A DNA stretch of 32,615 nucleotides from DATLYF01 sp035575095 (GCA_035575095.1 DATLYF010000128.1:1-32615); one strand, 5' to 3'. Shown: positions 7,269-16,934, counted from the first letter of the stretch. Numbers and translations are program-made. Notes: generated by a model not told the origin, from the sequence alone.

Positions 7269-8483
7269 TTACGCCGGCAGCACCCGCGCGAACACCACCT
7301 TGAGGTAATCGGTCTCGGCAATGGCAGGATGAATCGGGTGATCCGGCCCCTGATAGCCGTGCTCCAGGATCTGCAGGCTGCGGTCCAGATGACGCGCCGC
7401 TGCCAATAGGATATGCACCAGTTCTTCCCGCGCCAGGTGGTGCGAGCAGGAGCAGGATACCAGCAGGCCGTCGCGCTCCAGCAGGGTCATGGCCAGTTCG
7501 TTGAGGCGGCGGTAGGCGGCTAGGCCCTCTTCGTGGTCCTTGCGGCGCTTGATGAAGGCCGGTGGATCGACGATCACCACATCGAAGCGCTCCCGCGCCT
7601 CGCGCAGCGCCCGCAACACCTCGAAGGCGTCGCCGCGGCGGGTGCCGATGCGCTCGGCCACCCCGTTCAGGGTGGCGTTGTCGCGCAGCGCCGCCAGCGC
7701 CGTCTCGGAGGCATCCACGCACTCCACCCGCTCGGCGCCGGCCAGCGCCGCCTGCACGCCCCAGGCGCCGACGTAGCTGAACACATCCAGCACCCGCGCC
7801 CCTTTCACGTAACGCGCCAGCCGGGCGCGGTTGTCGCGCTGGTCGTAGAACCAGCCGGTCTTCTGCCCGCCGAGCAGGGGCACGCGAAAGCGCGCCGCGC
7901 CCTCCACCACCTCCATCGTCTCCGGAACCTCGCCCAGAGCGCTCTCCACATAGCCGGGCAGCCCTTCCAGCTGGCGGATGGCGCTGTCGTTGCGCAGTAA
8001 CACGGCGCGCGGCTTGAGCACCTTGTCCAGGGCGGCGAGCACCGCCTCCTTCATACGCTCCATGCCGGCCGTGGTGAACTGGGCCACACACACCTCACCG
8101 TAGCGGTCCACCACCAGCCCGGGCAAGCCGTCGCTCTCGCCGAACACCAGGCGGTAATAAGGCTGGCCGTAGATGCGCTGGCGCAGCCCCAGGGCGACCT
8201 TGAGGCGGTGCACGATGAGCGAGGGCGACAGCGGGTGCGCGGGGTCGCGGCTGACCAGGCGGGCGCAGATCAGGGAATGCGGGTTGGCGTAGCCGGTGCC
8301 GAGCGGCTTGCCGTTGTGGGCCTGGATCTCCACCGGCTGGCCGGGCTCGAGCTGTTTGAGCGGGGTGGCCTCCACGTCCACCTCGTTGCTATAGATCCAC
8401 AGATGGCCGGCGCGCAGTCGGCGCTCCTCGCGCTTCTTCAGGCGCAGCGGAGCGAATTCGGGGGTCAAAGAGGTATCCGCCAT
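7269..8483 (-). CDS. rlmI: 23S rRNA (cytosine-C5)-methyltransferase, RlmI family
   Basis: 404-aa protein with an N-terminal PUA-like RNA-binding domain (roughly residues 12-90) and a C-terminal SAM-dependent methyltransferase domain. Supporting segments are RRLRAGHLWIYSNEV near the start, VFGESDGLPGLVVDRYG, TGWFYDQRDNR, the SAM motif VLDVFSYVGAWGVQAALAG, VIVDPPAF and the double-cysteine motif SCSCSHHL typical of the family. E. coli RlmI (396 aa) methylates C1962 of 23S rRNA; the closely related architecture makes this the best call, though a paralogue with another target site is possible. It is the first gene of the rlmI-lgt-thyA operon and is transcribed away from the gene at 8553. Confidence 0.87.
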   Translation of the reverse strand: MADTSLTPEFAPLRLKKREERRLRAGHLWIYSNEVDVEATPLKQLEPGQPVEIQAHNGKPLGTGYANPHSLICARLVSRDPAHPLSPSLIVHRLKVALGLRQRIYGQPYYRLVFGESDGLPGLVVDRYGEVCVAQFTTAGMERMKEAVLAALDKVLKPRAVLLRNDSAIRQLEGLPGYVESALGEVPETMEVVEGAARFRVPLLGGQKTGWFYDQRDNRARLARYVKGARVLDVFSYVGAWGVQAALAGAERVECVDASETALAALRDNATLNGVAERIGTRRGDAFEVLRALREARERFDVVIVDPPAFIKRRKDHEEGLAAYRRLNELAMTLLERDGLLVSCSCSHHLAREELVHILLAAARHLDRSLQILEHGYQGPDHPIHPAIAETDYLKVVFARVLPA

Positions 8484-8552
8484 GATCGTACTCGGTTCGC
8501 GACAGGCGGCCTATCATACCCGTTACGCTCTGCTGCGCCCACGGAGATCGCC
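8484..8552. promoter_or_regulatory. Divergent intergenic region rlmI / yyaL-like
   Basis: Only 69 bases separate the two divergent starts, so both promoters must be packed here or overlap the coding ends. The plus-strand start is preceded by GGAG at 8543-8546. I could not pick out convincing -35/-10 pairs. Confidence 0.45.
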
Positions 8553-10604
8553 ATGCCCAACCGCCTGATCCACGAGACCAGTCTCTATCTGCTGCAACAC
8601 GCCCACAACCCGGTCGACTGGTATCCCTGGGGGGCCGAGGCGCTGGAGGCAGCGCGCAGCAGCGGCAAGCCCATCCTGCTTTCCATCGGCTATTCCGCCT
8701 GCCACTGGTGCCATGTCATGGCCCACGAGTGCTTCGAGGACGCCGAGGTAGCGGCGGTGATGAACGAGCTGTTCGTCAACATCAAGGTGGACCGCGAGGA
8801 GCGCCCCGATCTCGACCGCATCTACCAGCAGGCCTATCAGCTCCTCAATCAGCGCGCCGGCGGCTGGCCGCTCAACGTGTTCCTCACCCCCGACGACCAG
8901 GTGCCGTTCTTCGCCGCCACCTACATCCCCAAGCAGCCGCGCTTCGGCATGCCCGGCTTCGTCGAGCTGATGCGGCGGCTGATGGCCTTCTACCGCGACC
9001 ACGAGGATTCCGTGCGACAGCAGAACCATAGTCTGATGGCGGCGCTACTGGCCGGCCCCGGGCGGCTGGCGGTGACCGGCTACAGCCTGCACTCCGGGCC
9101 GCTCCAGGAGGTACGCCGGCAACTGGAGCAGCTCTTCGATGCCAGCCACGGCGGCTTCGGCCCGGCACCCAAGTTCCCCCACCCCGGCAACCTGGAGCGG
9201 CTGCTGCGCCAGTGGGTGGCGCACCGCGATGACGGGCAGGCCTTGCACATGCTGCGCTACACCCTCACGCGCATGGCCGAGGGCGGACTCTATGATCAGC
9301 TCGGCGGCGGCTTCTGCCGTTACGCCGTGGACGAGCGCTGGGAGATCCCCCACTTCGAGAAAATGCTCTACGACAACGGCCCGCTGCTGGCGCTATACGC
9401 CAGCGCCTGGGCCGCCACCGGCGAGCCGCTGTTCCGGCGCGTGGCGGAGGAGACCGCGGCCTGGGCCATGGGCGAGATGCAATCGCCCGCGGGCGGCTAT
9501 TACAGCGCCCTGGACGCCGACAGCGAGGGCCACGAGGGGCGCTTCTATGTCTGGCAGCCGACGCAGATGCAGGCGCTGCTCACGGCCGACGAGTATGCCG
9601 TGGCCGCCGCCCATTACGGTCTGGACCAGCCGCCCAACTTCGAGGGTCGCTGGCATTTGCGGGTGGCCCGGCCGCTGTCCGAGGTAGCTGCCGCCCTCGG
9701 CCTGTCCATTACCGAGGCCGAGCGGCGCCTGGCTGCGGCCCGCGCCAAACTGCTGGCGCAGCGCGCGCAACGGGTGCGGCCGGGGCGCGACGAGAAGGTT
9801 CTCACCGCCTGGAACGCCCTGATGATCCAGGGCATGGCCCGTGCCGGACGGTTGCTCGGCCGGCCCGAGCTGATCGCATCCGCGGAGCGCGCTGTCGACT
9901 TCATCCACCGCGAACTGTGGCGCGACGGTCGCTTGCTGGCCTGCTGGAGCGCCGGCCAAGGCAAGCTGCCGGCTTACCTGGACGATTACGCCTTCCTGCT
10001 CGACGCCCTGCTGGAACTGCTGCAGGCCCGCTGGCGCAGCGCCGACCTGAGCTGGGCGCTGGAGCTGGCGGAGGTGCTGCTCGACCACTTCCAGGACGAG
10101 CGCAAGGGCGGCTTCTATTTCACCGCCGACGACCACGAGCGCCTCATCCAGCGACCCAAGCCGCTCTACGACGAGGCCTTGCCCAGCGGCAACGGCATCG
10201 CCGCGCGGGCGCTGCTGCTGCTGGGCCGGCTGCTGGCGCGCATGCCTTGGCTGGTCGCGGCGGAGCGCACCCTGAAGTGGGCCTGGCCAACCCTGGAACG
10301 CCAGCCTCTGGCCTGCATCGCCCTGCTGGAGGCGCTGGAGGAATACTTCCAGCCCAGTCAGTGCGTGATCCTGCGCGGGCCGGAGGCGGAACTGGCGGCA
10401 TGGCGGGCAGCGTGCGCGCGAGAGTTTGCTCCACGCCGGCTGGTGCTGGCCATCCCCACCGATGCCCCTGACCTGCCCTTCGCCCTGGCGGACAAGGCGC
10501 CGCTGTCGGGTACAGCGGTCACCGCCTATGTCTGCACCGGCACCCAGTGCTCGGCCCCGGTAACGACGCTCGAGGCGCTGCTGGCCCAGCTCGCCGCGGG
10601 CTGA
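8553..10604 (+). CDS. Thioredoxin-domain protein of the YyaL / DUF255 (SSP411) family
   Basis: 683-aa protein of a widespread but functionally poorly defined family. Residues about 1-165 form the DUF255 thioredoxin-like domain: NRLIHETSLYLLQHAHNPV, then the active-site-like SACHWCHVM with C50-x-x-C53, then VDREERPDLDRIY and GGWPLNVFLTPD. The rest is an (alpha/alpha)6 barrel similar to glycoside hydrolases and sugar epimerases, with GGLYDQLGGGFCRYAVDERW, PHFEKMLYDN, YSALDADSEGHEGRFYVW and KVLTAWNALMIQG. The ATG at 8553 has GGAG six bases upstream and yields the canonical N-terminus; upstream in-frame sequence is antisense to rlmI. It ends 16 bases from the convergent chpC stop. No function should be inferred beyond the folds. 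Confidence 0.9.
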   Translation: MPNRLIHETSLYLLQHAHNPVDWYPWGAEALEAARSSGKPILLSIGYSACHWCHVMAHECFEDAEVAAVMNELFVNIKVDREERPDLDRIYQQAYQLLNQRAGGWPLNVFLTPDDQVPFFAATYIPKQPRFGMPGFVELMRRLMAFYRDHEDSVRQQNHSLMAALLAGPGRLAVTGYSLHSGPLQEVRRQLEQLFDASHGGFGPAPKFPHPGNLERLLRQWVAHRDDGQALHMLRYTLTRMAEGGLYDQLGGGFCRYAVDERWEIPHFEKMLYDNGPLLALYASAWAATGEPLFRRVAEETAAWAMGEMQSPAGGYYSALDADSEGHEGRFYVWQPTQMQALLTADEYAVAAAHYGLDQPPNFEGRWHLRVARPLSEVAAALGLSITEAERRLAAARAKLLAQRAQRVRPGRDEKVLTAWNALMIQGMARAGRLLGRPELIASAERAVDFIHRELWRDGRLLACWSAGQGKLPAYLDDYAFLLDALLELLQARWRSADLSWALELAEVLLDHFQDERKGGFYFTADDHERLIQRPKPLYDEALPSGNGIAARALLLLGRLLARMPWLVAAERTLKWAWPTLERQPLACIALLEALEEYFQPSQCVILRGPEAELAAWRAACAREFAPRRLVLAIPTDAPDLPFALADKAPLSGTAVTAYVCTGTQCSAPVTTLEALLAQLAAG

Positions 10605-10620
10605 TCCGCCGCTATAGGCC

Positions 10621-11094
10621 TTACGCCCGCATCAGCGCGATCAGCGTGCTCTCGATGGCGTCCAGGTCGGGGATGATGGCGGTCTCGCCGTTGACCTGCA
10701 CCCAGCGGGCGATGCCGGGGATATTGACGGTGTCGTCCGCCAGATCGCGGATCGCCATGCGCGTCAGGTTGAGCAACTGCGGCGCCGCGGTACCGAGCAG
10801 GGCGAAGTTGGTCAGCTTGGGGCGCTGGTTGAGCGTATTGAGGACGATGATGCGGGCATGGCCCTCGAGCCCCGGCGCCTTGGGATTGATGATGTGCTCC
10901 AGGCTTACTAGCGGGATGGTGCGGGCCCGCCACAGCATGGCGCCCATCACCCAGGGCGGCGCGTTCTCGATTCTCAGCGGGGTGGCGTAGGGCAGCACCT
11001 GCACCACCAAGCTGTTGGGCAGGAGCGCCCGGCCGCTGCGAAAGGGGATGAGCAGGGTGCGCAGAATCTGCGAGTCGGTCATCACGGCGCTCAC
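10621..11094 (-). CDS. chpC: CheW-like adaptor ChpC (type IV pilus chemosensory system)
   Basis: 157-aa CheW-like protein, the last gene of the Pil-Chp operon. CheW domains scaffold receptor-kinase arrays; in Pseudomonas ChpC is a second, more peripheral adaptor beside PilI. Hydrophobic beta segments such as SGRALLPNSLVVQVLPY, WVMGAMLWRARTIPLVSLE and RIIVLNTLN match the CheW pattern, and gene position supports ChpC rather than PilI. The start is a GTG at 11094 because six G residues (11102-11107) lie seven bases before it, overlapping the chpA stop; an ATG at 11082 would be 19 bases away. Translation is thus probably coupled to chpA. Confidence 0.85.
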   Translation of the reverse strand: MSAVMTDSQILRTLLIPFRSGRALLPNSLVVQVLPYATPLRIENAPPWVMGAMLWRARTIPLVSLEHIINPKAPGLEGHARIIVLNTLNQRPKLTNFALLGTAAPQLLNLTRMAIRDLADDTVNIPGIARWVQVNGETAIIPDLDAIESTLIALMRA

Positions 11095-11107
11095 GGCACA
11101 GCCCCCC

Positions 11108-14100
11108 TCAGACGATCAGTTCCTGGGCACGCTGGCCCAGCAGCTTGCGGATGGAACCCATCATCTCCTCCTCCTGGTAGGGCTTGATCAGGTAGTCGTC
11201 CACGCCGAGCTTGGTGGCGCGCTCGCGGTGCTTCTCGCCGCTGCGCGAGGTGACCATGATCACCTTGAGGTGCCGCAGGTGCGGCTGATTGCGGATGTGG
11301 GCCACCACCTCGAAGCCGTCCATGCGCGGCATCTCGATGTCGAGGATGGCCAGATCCGGCACCTGCTGCTCTAGCAGGCCCACCGCCTCGACACCATCCT
11401 TGGCCACGGTGACACGGATGCCGTGGCGCTCCAGGAAGCGCGCCGTGACCTTGCGCATGGTGATGGAATCATCGATGACCATGGCGCTGATGCCGGCGTG
11501 CTGGGGCTCCTGGTGCGCCGGCACGTGAAGACGCTCCTCGGTCTGCCGCTGCGCCTGGCTGGCCAGGTTACGCACCAGGGCTGCCAGTTCCAGCACCACC
11601 ACCACACGCCCGTCGCCGAGTACGGTGGCGCCGGAGATGCCGGGCACGCCTTGCAGTTGCCGACCCACCGGCTTGACGATGATTTCCTGATTGCCGATCA
11701 CCGCATCGACCTGCAAAGCGGCGCTCGATTCACCGCTGCGGAACAGGATGGCCGGCGGCCGCTCCCCGGCACCGCCCTCGGCACTGCCGCCAAACAGCCG
11801 CGACAGACTGTGCAACGGGTAGCGATTGGCATTGTACTCGTGATAGACCGGCTGCCCTTGCAGGTAGGTCTTGTACTCGCCCTCGTTGAGACGGGTCACG
11901 GCCTCGATACTGAGCAGCGGCACGGCATAGATTTCGCCGGCAGCCTGGATCAGCAGCGCCTGGGTCAGCGCCAGGGAGAACGGCAGGCGGATGATGAAGG
12001 TAGCGCCCGCGCCGGCCTGGGACTGGACGAGCAGCGCACCGCGCATGGCCTTGATGGCGTCGTTGACCACATCCATACCCACGCCGCGACCGGCAATCTG
12101 GGTCACCTCGCTGGCAGTGGAAAAGCCAGGCCGCAGCAGCAGATCGATCAGCTCCTGCTCGCTGACCCGCTGCGCTGGGCGCAGCATGCCCAAGGCCACG
12201 CCCTTGGCGCGGATGGCCTCGTAGTCGAGGCCGGCGCCGTCGTCACGCACCACCAGCACCAGCTCGGCGCCTTCGCGGCGCAGGTCGATGCGGATGGTGC
12301 CAGTCTCGGGCTTGCCCAGAGCGCGGCGTCGCTCGGGCGCTTCGATGCCGTGAGAGAGCGCATTGCGCAGCAGGTGCTCGAGCGGCGCCACCATGTTCTC
12401 CAGCACGGTGCGGTCGACCTCGGACTCGGAGCCCTCGATCACCAGCTCGGCCTGCTTGCCCAGTTCCTGGGCGGCCTGCCGCACCACGCGACGCAAGCGC
12501 GGCACCACGCTGGAGAAGCGCACCATACGGGTCCGCATCAGGCTCTGCTGGATCTCCTTGTTGACCTTGGCCTGCTGGTCGAGCAGGAAGCTCATGTCCT
12601 GAGCCTGGTCCTCGAGGGTGTTCTGGATGTTGTTGAGGTCATCGACGATCTCCATCAGGGAGCGGGACAACTGCTGCAACTCGGAGAAGCGGTCCAGTTC
12701 CAGGGGGTCGAAGCCCTCATAACTATCTTTGGATCCCTCGTAGCGGAACATGATCTGCGCCTCGGTCTCGATCTCGAGGCGGCGCAGCTGCTGGCGCAGA
12801 CGCAGGACCGTCTGCGCCAGGTCATTGAGGCTGAAGCGCAGCGCGCCCACACCCTGATCGACGCGGGCGCGGAAGATACTGCTCTCACCCATCTGGTTGG
12901 TAAGGTTGTTGAGCAGCTTGGCGCTGACGCGGATGGTATCTTCGCCCCCGGCGGCCAGCAGGCCGGGGCGCTCGCCCGGCTCGGCGGGCGCCACCTCGAC
13001 AGGCACGGTAGATGTCGGCGTAGCCGGCGCCGCGGATGCCGGCGCGACGGTGGCCGCGGCCTGGGTTTCCAGCGAGGGAGCGGCGGCCGCACCGGGATGC
13101 AGCAGGGACTGCAGCGCCTGGATCAGTTCATCCACCGGGAACAGCGGCTGGCGTGAGTGGATACAGCCGAGCAATGCGTTGTGGGCATCCAGCGCGCGCT
13201 GCAGCAGTGCCATGGCCCGGGCATCGGCTTGCCATTGGCCGCTGGCTGCGGCATCCAGCAACGACTCCATGGCATGGGCGAGATTGCCGATGAGCGGGAA
13301 ACCGGCCATACGCGCGCTGCCCTTGAGAGTATGCATCTCGCGGCGCAGATCGTTGAGCAGCTCCTGGTTGCCCGGATCGGCGCTCCACTGCTGCAGCACT
13401 GCGTCGCTGGTGTTGACGATCTCGCCGGCCTCCTGCAGGAAGATCGCGATCAGTTCCGGGTCGGCATCGCGCTCGATATCGAGCGCCGGCGGCGCGGCCG
13501 CGGGCGCAGCGGCCGGCGGTTCGACCAGGTGCTCCGCCTCACCCGCTAGCAGGCGCTGGAAAGCTGCCAGCAGCGCGTCGTTGGCGGCGAGGGGCTGGTT
13601 GTGCTGGGCCTGGGTGAGCAGGGTGTTGAGGCTATCCAGGGCCTGCTGCAGCAGATCCAGCACCCGGAAGTCGGGCTGTACCGCGCCCTGGGCCACGGCA
13701 TCCAGCAGCGACTCCAGGGTATGGGCGAGGTCGCCGATGACCAGAAAACCGGCCATACGCGCGCTGCCCTTGAGAGTATGCATCTCGCGGCGCAGATCGT
13801 TGAGCAGCTCCAGATTGGCGCGATCGCTACCCCAGCGCTGCAGGATGGTGTCGCTGTGGTCGAGGATCTCCGCCGCCTCGTAGAAGAATACCTCCACCAA
13901 CTCGGGGTCCACCTCGGCGCTCTCGGCGGCCGGGGCAGGCACAGGCGTCGGCATCCAGATGGGCGCGGCAGAACCGGGGTCGAATTCGACGCTGCGAACC
14001 ACCTCGGCTGTGACGGCAGGACTTTCCGCTTGTACTTCGGGTTGCGGCACGACCGCGACTTCAGCCACTGCATCCGGCGCCGCCGGCAACGGTATCTCGG

Positions 14101-16831
14101 CGGGCCGCGGGCTGACCGCGACCAGTGCGGCATCAGCAGGCGCCACCGGCTCGGCCGCGGCATCCAGTCGCGGCAGTTCGCCGCGCCACAGGGCGTCGGC
14201 GTGGTCCTGCAGTTGCGCCAGGGCCTGCGCGTCGGCCACCGACACCTGCTGCGCCGCGATCACCGGCTGCAGCAGCTGCAGCGCCCGCTCCAGCGCCTGG
14301 GCGATGCTCGGCGTGGGCTCCAACTGGCGCTCCAGCACCCGGTTGAGCAGCCGCTCGAAGCGCCAGGCAAACTCGCCGATGATGTTCTGTCCCACCATGC
14401 GGCCACTGCCCTTGAGGGTATGGAAGGAACGCCGGATGGTGGTGAGTACGCCGTAATTGCCGAGATCGCCCTGCCACACGGCGAGGCCGTCGCGGATGCT
14501 GTCGAGCTCGCCTTGGGCCTCTTCGAAGAAGATCTCGACGAATTCGGGATCGATGACGGGCACGGCGGCACTGGCAGGCGTGGCCGCCGCCGGTGCAGGC
14601 TGTGCCACCAACTCGGCCTCCTCCTGCACCAGAGCGCCCAGGGCGGCATGCAGATCGGCACCCACTGGCTCCACCACATCGAGAGTGGCCGGTTCCTGCA
14701 GGGCGCTGTCGCCAGGCGGCGACTCGCCCGTAGTCGCCTGCGAACCCTCCAGATCCAACTCCAAGGTCAACGCGTCGACAGCCGGCAGAGCCGCTTCCTG
14801 GGCAACCGACTCCAGCAGCGCGCCCTCGCTGAAGTCGATGAATTCCAGGGTGAAGTCATCGGTGGCGGGTGGCGCTGTGTCTTCGGCCGGCACTGTGGCT
14901 TTGGATTCGACCGCCGGCGTCGGCGGCGACACCGGGCTCGGCCGATCGACGGCCGGCTCCAGCGGCGCGGCCAGCGCATCCAGCTCGAACTCGGCGAGAC
15001 TGAGGCCGAGCGTTTCCGGCATCGGCGCCGCCACATCCAAGGTGGTCGGAGCGGGCACCTGCGGCTCCGCCGTCACGGGGGTGAGTTCCTCCGCTGCGGT
15101 GATGGCCTTTTCGACCGGGGTCGAGCGCACCGCCTCTTCCAGCCAGGCGATCGCGTCGGGCAGCGCCGGCAGCGCCGCGCCGAACAGCCCTTCGAGCTGG
15201 GTCAGGCGCGCATCGGTCTGATCCAGCACCGCCGCCTCCAGGCTTTTATTCTCCGCCAACAACTGCAGGAAATACTCCAGGGATACCAGGACCTCGGCCA
15301 GGCCGGCCAGCAGCGCGCTTTGGTCCCGCACCGCCGCCCCCGTGGCCAGGGCGGCGGCCATGCGCTGCAGCCGCTGCGTCTGGCGGGTGGGGCGGCGACA
15401 CTCGAGCATGGCGAATACGCCGGTGATGTTGGCCAGCTCGATGCTCAGCGGCTGCCACAGCGCGGCATCCTGCTCCCGGCTGTCCATGCGCTCGCGCGCC
15501 CGGGTCATGCTGGTGATGGCCTCCAGGGCGACGGCACGGCGGCTGCGCCGATGCTCGAGGGAGGTGAGCAGACGGCACTTGCCGGCCTCGTCCAGGTCAC
15601 CCGTCACATTGGCCGCCAGCTGCCGGTTCAGGGCGAACTCGCTGATATTGTCCAGGCTGTTCTCTACCAGGATCAGCTCGGCCGCCAGCTGGGCCACGGC
15701 CGTCTCGTCCACTGGCTGGGCGCTGGTCAGCCAATGCCCGAGGCGGGCTGAAATTTCCCGCGCCAGGCCAGCCGGCACCTCCATGTCGAGCAGAGTGAGG
15801 ACGTTGGCGATCTCGTGCAGGCGCTGCTCATGGCCTTGCAACACGGCAAGCCGCCGCTCGCCATCGCGGGCGAAGCGGTCTACCGCATCCTTGACCAGAG
15901 CCATGCTTTCCTTGAGGAAGGCGGCGATCTGCAGCAGGGTCTCGATATCCAGCAGCCCCGGCGCGGCATCCGCCGCGGCTGCGGCCGGTGCCTCATCGTG
16001 CTCGGCCGCCTGCCGGGCCAGCCGTGCCCGACCGCTGTCGGAAACGGAGAGGAGTTCGCCTAGCTGCCGGCGCAGAGGTTCGATCTGCCTGTCCTGGTCC
16101 CAGGCGATGCTCTCCCCATCACTCAGCCGCTTGAGCTGCCGATCCAAGTCGCGCAGCAGCAGATTGCCGGCCTGCCCGGGCTGCACCCCGCCGGTGCGCC
16201 ACTCCTCGGCCAGCCCTTCGGCCAGCTCCCAGAAGCGGCGCCCGGCGGCGTCGGCGCTGGCCACCTTGAGTTCGGCGCACACGCCGGCCACGATCTGCAG
16301 GGACTGAGCCTGATCGCGCTGGCGCAGCAGCGCCAGCATGGCCCGCTGCAGCGTCGGTCGCAGGCGCTGGGCCAGCCCGCCCAGCTGCGCCAGCGGCGCT
16401 GCGGGCACACCGTCACGCCCCGCCTCGCACCCCACGGGCGGCTGGCCGAGCACGGCGCGGATCTGGTTGCGCAGAGGTATGAACAGGAACTCGGGCTTCT
16501 CCCCCTCGCGCTGCAGCCACTCCAGGAAGCGGGGCAGTTGCAGCACTGCCCGCAGCAGGGCATCGCGGCCGGCCTCGGCGGTGCCCACTTCGCCGGCTGC
16601 CAGGGCGCGCGCCAGCGTCACCAGCTCCTTGCTCAGCGCAGCCGCCTCTCGCTGCTCGAGCATGAAGAAACCGCCGCGGATCTGGTCCAGCCAAGCGGCC
16701 ACCTCGGACAGCCGGGCGTCGTCCTCGGGATCCTCGATGTAGGCCTCCAGCGCCTCCAGGATGCGCCCGAGAGTGGCTTCCAGTTCGTCCTTGAGCAGTT
16801 TCAGCGGGTTGTCCAGGGCGTGAGTGTTCAT
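11108..16831 (-). CDS. chpA: Chemosensory hybrid histidine kinase ChpA (CheA-like, multi-Hpt, CheW and receiver domains)
   Basis: 1907-aa kinase of the type IV pilus Chp pathway that passes signals from PilJ to PilG and PilH. Three canonical histidine phosphotransfer domains are visible from HTLKGS motifs at H804, H1018 and H1167. A CheA-type dimerisation and ATPase unit follows (N-box around N1490, then VRDDGAGLD and IAGRGVGMDVV), then a CheW domain (about 1610-1750). A C-terminal receiver (about 1783-1900) has acceptor D1831 in LAILDIEMPRMDGFE and LIKPYQEEEM. The first 750 residues contain Hpt-like helices lacking the histidine (47-60 and about 460-490) and then an Ala/Pro/Glu-rich linker. 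Pseudomonas ChpA is about 2470 aa with more phosphotransfer modules, so this version is reduced. An exact DNA duplication links the last two Hpt domains. Confidence 0.94.
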   Translation of the reverse strand: MNTHALDNPLKLLKDELEATLGRILEALEAYIEDPEDDARLSEVAAWLDQIRGGFFMLEQREAAALSKELVTLARALAAGEVGTAEAGRDALLRAVLQLPRFLEWLQREGEKPEFLFIPLRNQIRAVLGQPPVGCEAGRDGVPAAPLAQLGGLAQRLRPTLQRAMLALLRQRDQAQSLQIVAGVCAELKVASADAAGRRFWELAEGLAEEWRTGGVQPGQAGNLLLRDLDRQLKRLSDGESIAWDQDRQIEPLRRQLGELLSVSDSGRARLARQAAEHDEAPAAAAADAAPGLLDIETLLQIAAFLKESMALVKDAVDRFARDGERRLAVLQGHEQRLHEIANVLTLLDMEVPAGLAREISARLGHWLTSAQPVDETAVAQLAAELILVENSLDNISEFALNRQLAANVTGDLDEAGKCRLLTSLEHRRSRRAVALEAITSMTRARERMDSREQDAALWQPLSIELANITGVFAMLECRRPTRQTQRLQRMAAALATGAAVRDQSALLAGLAEVLVSLEYFLQLLAENKSLEAAVLDQTDARLTQLEGLFGAALPALPDAIAWLEEAVRSTPVEKAITAAEELTPVTAEPQVPAPTTLDVAAPMPETLGLSLAEFELDALAAPLEPAVDRPSPVSPPTPAVESKATVPAEDTAPPATDDFTLEFIDFSEGALLESVAQEAALPAVDALTLELDLEGSQATTGESPPGDSALQEPATLDVVEPVGADLHAALGALVQEEAELVAQPAPAAATPASAAVPVIDPEFVEIFFEEAQGELDSIRDGLAVWQGDLGNYGVLTTIRRSFHTLKGSGRMVGQNIIGEFAWRFERLLNRVLERQLEPTPSIAQALERALQLLQPVIAAQQVSVADAQALAQLQDHADALWRGELPRLDAAAEPVAPADAALVAVSPRPAEIPLPAAPDAVAEVAVVPQPEVQAESPAVTAEVVRSVEFDPGSAAPIWMPTPVPAPAAESAEVDPELVEVFFYEAAEILDHSDTILQRWGSDRANLELLNDLRREMHTLKGSARMAGFLVIGDLAHTLESLLDAVAQGAVQPDFRVLDLLQQALDSLNTLLTQAQHNQPLAANDALLAAFQRLLAGEAEHLVEPPAAAPAAAPPALDIERDADPELIAIFLQEAGEIVNTSDAVLQQWSADPGNQELLNDLRREMHTLKGSARMAGFPLIGNLAHAMESLLDAAASGQWQADARAMALLQRALDAHNALLGCIHSRQPLFPVDELIQALQSLLHPGAAAAPSLETQAAATVAPASAAPATPTSTVPVEVAPAEPGERPGLLAAGGEDTIRVSAKLLNNLTNQMGESSIFRARVDQGVGALRFSLNDLAQTVLRLRQQLRRLEIETEAQIMFRYEGSKDSYEGFDPLELDRFSELQQLSRSLMEIVDDLNNIQNTLEDQAQDMSFLLDQQAKVNKEIQQSLMRTRMVRFSSVVPRLRRVVRQAAQELGKQAELVIEGSESEVDRTVLENMVAPLEHLLRNALSHGIEAPERRRALGKPETGTIRIDLRREGAELVLVVRDDGAGLDYEAIRAKGVALGMLRPAQRVSEQELIDLLLRPGFSTASEVTQIAGRGVGMDVVNDAIKAMRGALLVQSQAGAGATFIIRLPFSLALTQALLIQAAGEIYAVPLLSIEAVTRLNEGEYKTYLQGQPVYHEYNANRYPLHSLSRLFGGSAEGGAGERPPAILFRSGESSAALQVDAVIGNQEIIVKPVGRQLQGVPGISGATVLGDGRVVVVLELAALVRNLASQAQRQTEERLHVPAHQEPQHAGISAMVIDDSITMRKVTARFLERHGIRVTVAKDGVEAVGLLEQQVPDLAILDIEMPRMDGFEVVAHIRNQPHLRHLKVIMVTSRSGEKHRERATKLGVDDYLIKPYQEEEMMGSIRKLLGQRAQELIV
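13299..13364. repeat. 66-base direct repeat inside chpA, copy 1 (Hpt domain around H1167)
   Basis: This stretch is identical to 13746-13811, offset by 447 bases (149 codons). It encodes the same residues around the phosphorylatable histidine in the third canonical Hpt domain. Flanking bases on both sides differ after the repeat ends, although similarity continues at a lower level downstream of the histidine motif. Confidence 0.93.
13746..13811. repeat. 66-base direct repeat inside chpA, copy 2 (Hpt domain around H1018)
   Basis: Second copy of the exact 66-base repeat, covering the HTLKGSARMAGF coding region of the second canonical Hpt domain. The first canonical domain (H804) encodes a related but different DNA sequence and is not part of the identical block. 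Confidence 0.93.
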
Positions 16832-16934
16832 CGTCCCCCTCTCTCAGCCCCGGCGACACAGGGGGCAGCAGGCTCTGGCGAGAGTCTTGTCACGGGTCAT
16901 CGCGGCGACCGGCTTGCGTGGCTTGTCACCTCGT

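Noticed and set aside
6463..8091. Upstream extension of thyA frame giving an 807-residue fusion protein
   Set aside because: The extension runs out of frame through lgt and rlmI, has low-complexity Arg/Gly/Ala sequence, and ThyA has its own ribosome site and a normal 264-aa length.
13601..15751. Long plus-strand open frame opposite chpA, also one at 11423-13156
   Set aside because: Both are antisense to ChpA domains with unmistakable motifs; composition is Gly/Arg/His/Gln-rich as expected for a shadow frame.
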